DNA from: a virus
Length of the DNA: 42,392 nucleotides
Reading direction: 5' to 3' (one strand)
Virus record (IMG/VR): IMGVR_UViG_3300008259_000205
Span: 1 to 42,392 of that record
This document shows positions 23,762 to 31,435 of this stretch, in pieces. The position numbers and the translations under genes were made by a program. Position 1 is the first letter of the stretch, and the number at the start of each line of letters is the position of its first letter. The notes beneath the pieces are model-generated. The model was not told where the DNA came from. It did not search any database and saw only the letters and a program-made list of their open reading frames with translations.

Positions 23762-26700
23762 TTATTTGGTTCTGTGTCTAAATAGTAATTTTGGCGAACC
23801 CTTATCTTCCGTTTTCATATCGATTTGAATAAACGTATTATCTTGTCCTCCCATATTGATAACCAATTTAACACCATCATATTTAATTTCATACGGTGGT
23901 TTTGGATTACAATAATAATCAGGTGATTTTACTTCAACCTCTCCAGTATTTTTGTTAATAATTTGAGTATATACATTCTTACCACAACCATGAACATCTT
24001 TCCACATTTTGGTAAGTTGTTTTTGTCCTTGTTCGGTTTTACTTAATTCTACCATTTTTTTACTAAAAGCTGAAAGGTATTCCTGTTTTAGGTTTTTCTT
24101 TTTTTCTGCTTTTTGTTCTTCTGTCATTGAATCATTCCAAGCATATTTCTTTCTCCAAAGAGAAACTTGGTCATCTACGGACTTTCCAATACTCCCTAAA
24201 TAAACTTCACCAGCATTTGTAACGCCGGAATTTTTCATTGTTATATTTTTAGGGTCAGAATATGTTTTAGCAGATACTTTCATAATATCCTGCTTACCAC
24301 TTGGGTTAGTATAATGTACCACCAAATCAGTTGGGTCTACTTTAGGGTCAATACCCAATTTCATTAAGGCTGTTTTACCAACACCACCAACTTGCTGAGC
24401 CCCAGTTATTTTAGAACCTTTTGGTAATAATTCTTTAATACTTTCAGCTGCTTTTTTATTGATTTTATCAAACTTAGGTTCATCTCCACCTAATTCTTTA
24501 AAACTTTTTTGAGTAGCTGCATAAGCATCTTTGTTTTCTTTTGATGAGAATATGTAAGATACAACACCAGCTTCATTATGCTTTCCACTCATATCAGCCA
24601 AAGCCCTATCCTTTGCACCACCTCTCAATGGTACATCAATACCAGCATCTATAATTAACTGATTCATTTCTTCGGTTACAGTTGTACCAGCCCCACCAGT
24701 TAAGTGTTTATATGGTAATGTTGTATTTGCCGAAAGATATATCTTTTTACCACCAGCATGCCCTTCAATCAAATTATATTCAGCCATTTCTTTAAGGGCT
24801 TCTATTTTTTTCTCTTTAGTATCAGCATTTAGGTATTTTAACCAATTCTTTTTTAGAATGTTTACTCTGGTTTTGGTTTCTTTATCAGAACTAACAACCA
24901 AAGAATCCATAGTATTTAATTTTTCTACTTCCTTCTTTATAGTTTGGTTACTAAACTTTTTACTTATTTCTTCCTTTCCAGCCCCAGCTACTTTTTTAGC
25001 TTGAGCAGTTGCAGTTTTAACTGCTTTTTGTGGAAGAACTTTTACTGTGATTCGTTCACCCTTACCAGTTACACCACTTAAAGTTTCTTCAAACAATAGG
25101 AATAATGATTGAACATCTTCTTGAACTAATGCTTTTTCTAATACTGATTCGGTTCTAATATATTTTGCCTCACCACCCGGCTTATCTGAATAATATCCTC
25201 CACCTAAACTATATAATCTTTTACCACTTGCAGTTTGTGCGGTTTCACCTTTTTTATCATCGGTTACTTTTGGTTGTAAATCTTTTGGTAATGTAGGTGC
25301 TTCAGCGTTAGCATCTGCTTTCTTAGCTGCTACTCCAATTTCTTCAGCAAATTTATTTGCCATTGGTATAATATCTTTAGCATCCATATCAATGACTCTA
25401 ACTTTCATATTTGTTGGAGTACCATCTTTAATTGCTTTAGATGTCATTGCTGCCCAACGATGATGTCCATCTATTACATATCCATCTCTACTTACATAAA
25501 TTGGAGCAGTAATTTTTGGATGTTCTGGGTCTTTTTCCAATGCTTTGGTCATACCAGCTACTTTAGCACCAACCAATTCCGATTGAGTTGCTTTAAGAGC
25601 ATCTGATGGTACTTCAGTATCAACTACTTTTATACCTTTCTTTGCCAACATTTCTCTAAACACCGGTTCGGTATCAACTTCACCACTAGCATCCTTTGGC
25701 ATACTTTCTGCTTTAGAGCCGGCTTGAGGTTTACCTTTGAATTGTGGCATCTCTTCTCTTGGGATACCTAAATTATTATCACAATATAAATTTGTACCAG
25801 GTACAGTTATTTTACACAAATTAAAATTAGGTGCGTTTAAACCTTTAGCTTTAGCCTCATCAGCCATTCTAGCCAAATCATCAATTTTCATTGATATTGA
25901 TTTCATTTGTTCAGATGAAATTGTATCAATTGTTGAAAAACCACTAAAAGCGTCTGTATCAGCTTGTGGTATTTCAGATTGTACATCTGCCGCATCTATT
26001 GGTTGGAATCCACTCTTATCAGTTGGTTCGGTTGTTTTGGTAGGAGTTGTTGGTTCATCAACTTTTGCTAATTTAGCCATCACTTCCTTTTCCTTATCCA
26101 ACATAGCCTTCATAGCAGGGTCATCAGAATACATACTCTTAGTCTGCTGCGGCTCAGGTTGTTGAGCTTGTGGTTGCGTTTCCGCAGATGGTTGTTCTTT
26201 ACCATCTTTTTCCGAACCCAAATCTTTATTTAATTGGTCTCTTTCTTGACTTCCCTCCGGTGGTAATTGTCTTTCTGCCGCCTGTCTACCAGGGTGTTCT
26301 TTTGGTAATCTTAATAAATTTCCAATTAAACCTTCAGCATCTTCACCTTTGGCGTTTTTATATTTTATAACTTTATTTAAAACTGGATTTACAAATTGTT
26401 TCCCATCAGCTTCTTCAATTGATTCATAAACAATCCCAGCTTTATGAGTATTCCAACCATCTACAATTTTTTCTAAATCTTCAGGAGACATCTCCATATT
26501 TTCAATACCATCTGCAATCATTTCAGCAAACTTTATCATATTTGCTTCAGTTTCCGCTTCACCATCTGCATCGGCAAATATTGCTGCTCTACCAACTCCT
26601 TTTAAAAGTGTTTCACCAACAACGTGTGGTATAAATTCTACGGCAACGTGTTTAGCAAAGTAAGCGGCTCCATGTGATAATCCACCCATAGCAGCACCAA

Positions 26701-27541
26701 ATACTGCGGTTGTTGCTATCTTTATACCAACTGATTTTAGGGCTTTCTTTTCGTGGTCATCTAATGGTTCTCCTTTGAAGAATTTTTGAACACCTTTACC
26801 AGCTTCTTTAAATTCGTGAACTTCGTGTGCAGCTCCTTGCTTTATTGCTTTGATAGCACCCTTTGCTTTATCTTTAATAGCTTCACCTAATGTTCTACGG
26901 GTTTCAGAACCTGGCTTATGTTCACCATTTTGGAAGAATTTTTTCTCCTCACTACCCCAACTCTTTAATTTGTTTTTTAATTTATTTACAAATGAATTTT
27001 CAGAATCAGCTTCAGCATCTGCTTTAGCTATCTTATCCATTGTATCTTTTTCCTTTTCAACCGATGCTTTTGCAGCAGGGTCATCAGTAAACATCTTAGA
27101 TTGTGCTGCTTTTGTATCAGCATCTGCTGCTGGTTTTTCAGCTGAAGGTTTTTGAGCTTGAGTTGTACCTTTTTTCTGAGAACCTAACTCATTATCCATA
27201 CTATCTCTTTCCGGAGTTCCTTCAGGTGGTAAGGTTTTTTCAGCTGCTTCTCTACCAGGTGTTCCTCTTTTCAATCTTAAAAGATTTCCAACTACACCTT
27301 CTTTATCCTCACCATCTTTACTTTTGTATTTAACAATTTTATTTAGTGCTGGATTTTTGTATTTAGTTTCTTCTTCTCTAAGGTTTTGTAATAATTCATC
27401 CTTAATCGCAGATAAACCCATTTCGCTTAATACTTCAGATAAAACCGAAATATGTTCATCGTTTTTTGGGCTAGGTGTTCCATTATCAACTCTATAAGCC
27501 CATTCTATAAGGATTTCATTTATTATGTTCTCTACCGTCAT
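23762..27541 (-). CDS. Giant mosaic protein with ParB-like and duplicated modules
   Basis: This 1259-residue protein is the largest in the window. Residues about 61-174 and 381-494 are two copies of a module (NPALNKIVKYK / NPVLNKVIKYK; GNLLRL; PGREAAEKTLPPEG / PGRQAAERQLPPEG; DDPAAKASVEKEKD / DDPAMKAMLDKEKE). Between them is a segment with a hydrophobic Gly/Ala stretch (about 272-300). Residues about 585-740 include a ParB-like box (DGYVIDGHHRWAAM). A C-terminal region has SGKHNEAG, DPTDLVVHY and KVSAKTYSD, suggestive of a PD-(D/E)xK core. No signal peptide. It follows the secreted nuclease gene by 6 bp. A packaged or injected DNA-acting protein is a guess. Confidence 0.6.
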   Translation of the reverse strand: MTVENIINEILIEWAYRVDNGTPSPKNDEHISVLSEVLSEMGLSAIKDELLQNLREEETKYKNPALNKIVKYKSKDGEDKEGVVGNLLRLKRGTPGREAAEKTLPPEGTPERDSMDNELGSQKKGTTQAQKPSAEKPAADADTKAAQSKMFTDDPAAKASVEKEKDTMDKIAKADAEADSENSFVNKLKNKLKSWGSEEKKFFQNGEHKPGSETRRTLGEAIKDKAKGAIKAIKQGAAHEVHEFKEAGKGVQKFFKGEPLDDHEKKALKSVGIKIATTAVFGAAMGGLSHGAAYFAKHVAVEFIPHVVGETLLKGVGRAAIFADADGEAETEANMIKFAEMIADGIENMEMSPEDLEKIVDGWNTHKAGIVYESIEEADGKQFVNPVLNKVIKYKNAKGEDAEGLIGNLLRLPKEHPGRQAAERQLPPEGSQERDQLNKDLGSEKDGKEQPSAETQPQAQQPEPQQTKSMYSDDPAMKAMLDKEKEVMAKLAKVDEPTTPTKTTEPTDKSGFQPIDAADVQSEIPQADTDAFSGFSTIDTISSEQMKSISMKIDDLARMADEAKAKGLNAPNFNLCKITVPGTNLYCDNNLGIPREEMPQFKGKPQAGSKAESMPKDASGEVDTEPVFREMLAKKGIKVVDTEVPSDALKATQSELVGAKVAGMTKALEKDPEHPKITAPIYVSRDGYVIDGHHRWAAMTSKAIKDGTPTNMKVRVIDMDAKDIIPMANKFAEEIGVAAKKADANAEAPTLPKDLQPKVTDDKKGETAQTASGKRLYSLGGGYYSDKPGGEAKYIRTESVLEKALVQEDVQSLFLLFEETLSGVTGKGERITVKVLPQKAVKTATAQAKKVAGAGKEEISKKFSNQTIKKEVEKLNTMDSLVVSSDKETKTRVNILKKNWLKYLNADTKEKKIEALKEMAEYNLIEGHAGGKKIYLSANTTLPYKHLTGGAGTTVTEEMNQLIIDAGIDVPLRGGAKDRALADMSGKHNEAGVVSYIFSSKENKDAYAATQKSFKELGGDEPKFDKINKKAAESIKELLPKGSKITGAQQVGGVGKTALMKLGIDPKVDPTDLVVHYTNPSGKQDIMKVSAKTYSDPKNITMKNSGVTNAGEVYLGSIGKSVDDQVSLWRKKYAWNDSMTEEQKAEKKKNLKQEYLSAFSKKMVELSKTEQGQKQLTKMWKDVHGCGKNVYTQIINKNTGEVEVKSPDYYCNPKPPYEIKYDGVKLVINMGGQDNTFIQIDMKTEDKGSPKLLFRHRTK
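26060..26401 (-). repeat. Module copy 2 in the giant protein
   Basis: Protein-level repeat covering residues about 381-494 of the 1259-residue protein. Shared blocks with copy 1: a start NPxLNKxxKYK, GNLLRL, PGRxAAExxLPPEG, ERDxxxxxLGS, then a spacer rich in Gln/Pro and DDPAxKAxxxKEKxxMxKxAKxD. The spacer differs in length and composition, so the copies have diverged. Confidence 0.75.
27020..27361 (-). repeat. Module copy 1 in the giant protein
   Basis: Protein-level repeat covering residues about 61-174; see the copy at 26060-26401. The spacer here is rich in Ala/Lys/Ser. Confidence 0.75.
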
Positions 27542-27547
27542 ACTTTA

Positions 27548-28159
27548 TTAAAATTTATGTTCCTTTTGGTTACATTTTACTTCGTAAGATTCCCAACCTT
27601 TATCAGGTCTTGCATTTGGGAATGAATAACATTTCCATACGTTTGATTTTTCAAAGTGGATATGTTTGTGTAATTTTGAAGGAATTGCTGCATTTGTAGG
27701 AACTCTTTTAGCTGGATTATCAAAGTTTAAATTAATAATTACTGTCAATGATTCCTTATCATCCCATTTTCTTTCTTGCTCTTCCAATAATCTCCACTCA
27801 CCTCTATTAAGGTATTGGTCTTGCATTATTGAATTTAAATAAGAAAACGTTTGTTTTAAATTTGTTTCATTATCAGAAAATGTTGCAGCCGGTGCACCAT
27901 GTCCTTTATCATATATGTTTCCTTTGTAATCCATATCATCCGAAGTTTTAATACTTTTTTCAGTATAAAAATTCATATGACCTCTATTAACATTTGTAGG
28001 TCTGTTTGTAGAACGATACTTTATATAAAGGGGTTGTTCTAAAGATTGAGAGTACATTACCTCAAAAACTTCATTTTTCACTCTTACAACATCACTTTGT
28101 TGAGCTGCTCCAAATAGTCCAATAATTAGGAAAGGGAGAATGTATAGGAATCTTTTCAT
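27548..28159 (-). CDS. Secreted NUC1-like endonuclease
   Basis: This 203-residue DNA/RNA non-specific endonuclease begins with a clear signal peptide (MKRFLYILPFLIIGLFGAAQ, likely cut in GAAQ|Q). The NUC1 site is YDKGHGAPAATFS (DRGH variant with Lys, general-base His kept), followed by the metal-binding helix SYLNSIMQDQYLNRGEW, equivalent to the N-x-x-P-Q...LNxGxW signature. Export to the periplasm or outside is expected. A phage enzyme there could degrade DNA released at lysis or incoming competitor DNA. An ATATTTAT octamer lies 23 nt upstream. Confidence 0.8.
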   Translation of the reverse strand: MKRFLYILPFLIIGLFGAAQQSDVVRVKNEVFEVMYSQSLEQPLYIKYRSTNRPTNVNRGHMNFYTEKSIKTSDDMDYKGNIYDKGHGAPAATFSDNETNLKQTFSYLNSIMQDQYLNRGEWRLLEEQERKWDDKESLTVIINLNFDNPAKRVPTNAAIPSKLHKHIHFEKSNVWKCYSFPNARPDKGWESYEVKCNQKEHKF

Positions 28160-28182
28160 TATAGCATATTTTTGTATATACT

Positions 28183-28190
28183 ATAAATAT
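28183..28190 (-). promoter_or_regulatory. RTATTTAT octamer
   Basis: Minus-strand ATATTTAT, extended to TATATTTATAGTATATA, 23 nt before the secreted nuclease ATG. Confidence 0.5.
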
Positions 28191-28195
28191 AAACC

Positions 28196-29179
28196 TTACA
28201 CTTTTCCGTAATCAATTCCCCAACTGGCTTTGATTGGAAACCCACCATCTTCAATGATACTTTTTAGGGATTTTGCGGATTGTGTATCACTATCAGCAGG
28301 ATAATCAAATAGAAATGAATCATATGTGTACAACCTCATTTTAATACCAGTACCCTTAATATAGTTCATTATACCTACCATCTTATCAACGTTCATCTCC
28401 GTTTCCAGCGCTTGTAAAAGATAATTGAACACCTTTTGTGGATTTGGTTCTTCAATCCATTTAAGTGGAATGTGGCGGTATCGGGTTTGGAGATATCCGT
28501 TTTTTGATGTTTCTTCCCACACCTTTTGAATCCACTCATCTACGGCTTTAAAGTATGGTATTTGGTGAAACTCCTTATCAATACCACCATATAGAAGTCG
28601 GAATGTAATACCCTTACCTTCACCTACATCACACCCATATTGCTCCGCTAACCATTGGTGAACCGATGTTTGTGGTAGGGTGAATCCTATCATTTTACCA
28701 ATAAGACGTGGGTGATATGCATCATAGTCCATTTGTAGGAATATCCCATCGGATACAAATACATCTCTAGTCCCATCCGATTTGTTTAAAGCTGCGAAGT
28801 TGATACCACCATGTCTATTGGATGGTCTACCGGTTACCGTAAATGGATTGTACTCCGTATAAATCAAATTATCGGAAGTTAGATGTTTTAGGGCTTGTGG
28901 CCATCTATCAATAAATTTTTCCCTATCGACCCGAATTCCAAATTGTTCGATTTCTGAAAGGAGTGGTATGAAGATATCATTATACCAATTATAAGTTTTA
29001 CTTTTTTCATTGATATGTTTTACCAATTGCGGTTCTATTGCTTCACACAATTTAAGAATGGGAATGGATTGAATGATATCCTCTTTATAACCTTTGTGTA
29101 ATAAAGGAGCTACTAAGTGTTGTATTGGTTGTTGGTAAATTAGAGAGTGATAGAGCGTCTGTATGTTGATGTGGTACAA
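28196..29179 (-). CDS. DNA polymerase I-like polymerase domain (frame 2)
   Basis: This is a compact family A polymerase domain. Motif A region: SNRHGGINFAALNK and LQMDYDAYHPRLIG (catalytic Asp). Motif B: GKGITFRLLYGG (Lys and Tyr kept). Motif C: LYTYDSFLFDYP (Asp kept; the usual H-D-E reads Y-D-S). The frame is open from 29191 but has no ATG before about residue 150; the first possible start is TTG at 29179. It overlaps the 83-residue frame (29085-29336), which looks like its N-terminus, in the +1 frame. Either programmed frameshifting, TTG start, or a mutation/indel. Confidence 0.7.
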   Translation of the reverse strand: MYHINIQTLYHSLIYQQPIQHLVAPLLHKGYKEDIIQSIPILKLCEAIEPQLVKHINEKSKTYNWYNDIFIPLLSEIEQFGIRVDREKFIDRWPQALKHLTSDNLIYTEYNPFTVTGRPSNRHGGINFAALNKSDGTRDVFVSDGIFLQMDYDAYHPRLIGKMIGFTLPQTSVHQWLAEQYGCDVGEGKGITFRLLYGGIDKEFHQIPYFKAVDEWIQKVWEETSKNGYLQTRYRHIPLKWIEEPNPQKVFNYLLQALETEMNVDKMVGIMNYIKGTGIKMRLYTYDSFLFDYPADSDTQSAKSLKSIIEDGGFPIKASWGIDYGKV

Positions 29180-29336
29180 TATACCTATCGGTTAGGGTTC
29201 GTATGAATATGAACGAAAGAGAAGTGTTTTGCGGGTGCTTATCATTATCTACCCACATAGGATACCAAAGAGATGCTTCAGTTTCCAATATGCTCGTTAA
29301 TTCGTTATATTCACTAATAGATTCAACAACCTTCAT
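29085..29336 (-). CDS. DNA polymerase I-like N-terminal part (frame 1)
   Basis: This 83-residue frame starts at the ATG 36 bp from a strong promoter. LWYPMWVDNDKHPQNTSLSF followed by RYIVPHQHTDALSL resembles the exonuclease-like domain of phage family A polymerases, in which a W..D..HP.N..S block precedes a Y-I-x-P-x-x-H-x-D block. After that the frame runs through unlikely Ser/Thr-rich sequence to a stop at 29085, while the polymerase domain continues in the +1 frame. The transition must lie between 29191 and 29088. The catalytic acidic residues of a true exonuclease are not evident. Confidence 0.55.
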   Translation of the reverse strand: MKVVESISEYNELTSILETEASLWYPMWVDNDKHPQNTSLSFIFIRTLTDRYIVPHQHTDALSLSNLPTTNTTLSSSFITQRL

Positions 29337-29340
29337 TTTA

Positions 29341-29372
29341 CAAATATACGAAAAATATTCGGATTTACCAAA
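29341..29372 (-). promoter_or_regulatory. Bacteroidota-type promoter (P8)
   Basis: Minus-strand TTTGG (29368-29372), 20 nt, TATATTTG (29341-29348), only 4 bp before the ATG at 29336, so the transcript would be nearly leaderless. The -33 box starts at the last base of the glycosyltransferase gene. Confidence 0.85.
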
Positions 29373-30404
29373 TTATGATAAAACATCTAAGTTTATATTC
29401 GTACCAACTAATTTTACAGGCAGTTCTTTCCTTTCAACCGGATTTATAGTATTTTTAATTTGATTATAGTATCTTCGGAATTCAGATTTTATAGTATTTG
29501 TTACACCCATAGACATATTTAGATTTTTTTCATAATCCAAATTAATAATCTTTGGTAAAAACCCAGAAGGTCTTAGGTATTCAACATTATCTCTCAATTC
29601 CAAAATATCATCTCTCATTTTAGTACCATCGTATTCAATGCCATCATCAGAAACTCTCCCCTCATCATGTACCCTTACATAAGATAGTATTCTTTTTATG
29701 GAGTTATATCCCAATCCCAAATATTCTAAACTACCTAAAAATTCTAAATCATCTGCAAACTTAGATTTCAATTCGATTTTATCCTTTACCTTTTTAATGG
29801 ATGATGTTCGCATAGCATATGTGTGATATACACAAAATATGTTAGCCTTACTACAATGGATTAAAGATGTCCAATGTTGTGGTTCATCATAATAATCTTC
29901 TACAAATCTCCAAGGGTGTTTCCAAGGATGATTATTAGGAATTATATACGCTGCCCAAGTTGAACGTACTTTTTCAATTTCAAATGGTGTACGGGTTTCA
30001 ACTAATTTAGTTGGTCCATCTTTTTTTGTAAAATTTACACAAGACCCAAATGAAAAATCTAATTCAGAGTTTTTAGTATATAGATTAACTAAAAATTCCA
30101 AAGAATCTCTTACTAATAGGTCATCATCATCCAATCGTACAATTATTTCACCTTCAGCCAAATCCGGTGATATTAACCAACTTTTTGAAAATAATTCTCG
30201 CTGTGTATTGGTTGTAAAATATACAATTCGTTTAGATGGATTTCTTAATTTGAATTTTTTATAAATTTCAAAATTATTATTATCCGCACCATCATCAAAT
30301 AGAATAACTTCCCAATTATTGTGGGTTTGTAATTCTATTGATACCAAAGCTTCTTCTAAAAACTTTTGGCGATTATATGTTCTGACTACTACTGTAACTT
30401 TCAT
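29373..30404 (-). CDS. Family 2 glycosyltransferase (GT-A)
   Basis: This 343-residue protein has a GT2 N-terminal domain: VTVVVRTYNRQKFLEEAL, NWEVILFDDGADN (nucleotide-binding Asp), IIVRLDDDDLLVRDSLEFL (the D-x-D metal site) and later LDFSFGSCVNF. The C-terminal 130 residues are less typical. It starts 9 bp after the tmRNA 3' end, so the two could be co-transcribed. Acceptor unknown; phage GT2 enzymes commonly decorate virion or host glycans. Confidence 0.85.
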   Translation of the reverse strand: MKVTVVVRTYNRQKFLEEALVSIELQTHNNWEVILFDDGADNNNFEIYKKFKLRNPSKRIVYFTTNTQRELFSKSWLISPDLAEGEIIVRLDDDDLLVRDSLEFLVNLYTKNSELDFSFGSCVNFTKKDGPTKLVETRTPFEIEKVRSTWAAYIIPNNHPWKHPWRFVEDYYDEPQHWTSLIHCSKANIFCVYHTYAMRTSSIKKVKDKIELKSKFADDLEFLGSLEYLGLGYNSIKRILSYVRVHDEGRVSDDGIEYDGTKMRDDILELRDNVEYLRPSGFLPKIINLDYEKNLNMSMGVTNTIKSEFRRYYNQIKNTINPVERKELPVKLVGTNINLDVLS

Positions 30405-30413
30405 TTTTAAATT

Positions 30414-30791
30414 TGGTGGAGATGGCGGGATTCGAACCCGCGTCTTGTTCAGTTAAACTAAAGAACTCATTCACAAGCTTAGTCCGTTTTTCTAAATGGA
30501 CAAAATAAATAAGTTTTTATACATTTCATTATTATCAATGTTCCCCACTCTTATTTAAGGAGTCAGCGAGCAGTACTCCGTTTTCTCATTCTTTTTAAAG
30601 CCCCACGATGAGTGCGGAGGGTGATTAGGCTGCTATAGCGTAATCAGCACCTACGAAAGCCATTGCGTCTTCCCAGGTCATAGTTGATAATTCAACTGCG
30701 TTTGTTGTTTGATAGGTATTTAAGGATTTCCATCTAACCCTGCTTGCATCATCGCAATGATTTACCCTGTCAATCAATTCCAGTCATCCCC
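30414..30791 (-). ncRNA. ssrA: tmRNA (ssrA), phage-encoded
   Basis: This is a 378-nt one-piece tmRNA. The 5' end GGGGATGACTGGAATTGATT has the standard tmRNA form. It pairs as a 7-bp acceptor stem (30785-30791 with 30418-30424, one G-U). The T arm is GCGGG-TTCGAAT-CCCGC, and discriminator A plus CCA are encoded (30414-30417). The tag reading frame ends GADYAIAA then TAA (stop 30625-30627). The resume codon is probably GGT, preceded by TTCGTA, as in Bacteroidota tmRNAs whose tags end YALAA. Several G/C-rich blocks after the stop are candidate pseudoknot stems. It would rescue stalled ribosomes and tag nascent proteins for proteolysis. Confidence 0.93.
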
Positions 30792-30809
30792 ATATTTTAA
30801 AGAACTCTA

Positions 30810-30841
30810 CAAATATATAGAAAAAAATTGAGATTTCCAAA
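30810..30841 (-). promoter_or_regulatory. Bacteroidota-type promoter (P9, tmRNA)
   Basis: Minus-strand TTTGG (30837-30841), 20 nt, TATATTTG (30810-30817). It lies 18 nt before the mature tmRNA 5' end, leaving a short 5' leader for RNase P to remove. Confidence 0.85.
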
Positions 30842-30845
30842 TTTT

Positions 30846-31355
30846 TTATTGGAAACAATTGACAGTAGAAATATTACCAGACGAACCACCAAAGACTGCA
30901 AAATGGAAAGTAGTAAACGTACCAACACCCTGCATATGGCTATATGAAGTTACACTTTGATATGGTCCTGCATATGCATCCAATACAATAGTTCCACTAA
31001 TTTGGAAATATGCTTCGGTTGAACACCTTGCACAAGCACCACCAAATACATTCAAAACTAAACTACCAGGCACACCGGTTATAACCAATGAACCATTTAA
31101 ATTGTTACTGGTTGGTGTTATAGTGTTAGATGGACTAAAAGTACATTGTACCGATGGTCCAGCCGTATGATTATATCTATACCACTCTGATATGGAAGCT
31201 GGATTGGCTGCGTCCGGTCTGAATGCGCTATTTGTATTAATAGTTGCATATACTCCGTTTTCCGCTTCATCAATACCAATAAGCGCAGTAAAACTTCTTC
31301 CCAATTCTTGGTTAATCGTACCAAATGATATTTCTCCTGCCGCAGCTATTGCCAT
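30846..31355 (-). CDS. Putative virion surface/fibre protein
   Basis: This 169-residue protein begins MAIAAAGEISFGTINQELGR, then IGIDEAENGVYATINTNSAF and PASISEWYRYNHTA. The SISEWYxYNHTA type of segment is a form seen in small structural proteins of Bacteroidota phages. The rest is beta-rich, Gly/Ser/Thr-rich, with three or four cysteines (GGACARCSTEAY), consistent with a fibre or decoration protein. No signal peptide or enzyme motif. Its ATG has an ATATTTAT octamer 21 nt upstream, the late-type element. Confidence 0.5.
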   Translation of the reverse strand: MAIAAAGEISFGTINQELGRSFTALIGIDEAENGVYATINTNSAFRPDAANPASISEWYRYNHTAGPSVQCTFSPSNTITPTSNNLNGSLVITGVPGSLVLNVFGGACARCSTEAYFQISGTIVLDAYAGPYQSVTSYSHMQGVGTFTTFHFAVFGGSSGNISTVNCFQ

Positions 31356-31376
31356 ACTATTTTAAATTACTTTTTA

Positions 31377-31384
31377 ATAAATAT
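31377..31384 (-). promoter_or_regulatory. RTATTTAT octamer
   Basis: Minus-strand ATATTTAT 21 nt before the ATG at 31355. The 80-bp gap here is the only divergent intergenic region, and no clear plus-strand TTTG-type promoter is visible for the gene at 31436. Confidence 0.5.
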
Positions 31385-31435
31385 CAATTCACCTTTTTAT
31401 TCATCTTAATATATATAAGTATATAACGAGTTATT

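Noticed and set aside
24398-24420. GGVGKT in the giant protein as a Walker A motif
   Set aside because: The residue five before GKT is Gln, not Gly or Ala, and no Walker B follows, so this is not a P-loop.
29085-29191. A classic -1 slippery heptamer in the polA-like overlap
   Set aside because: No X-XXY-YYZ heptamer stands out, and the frame change needed is +1, so a standard -1 programmed shift is not supported.
30414-30490. A tRNA gene at the tmRNA 3' end
   Set aside because: The T arm and acceptor half are tRNA-like but the 5' acceptor strand is 370 nt away with a tag frame between, so it is tmRNA.
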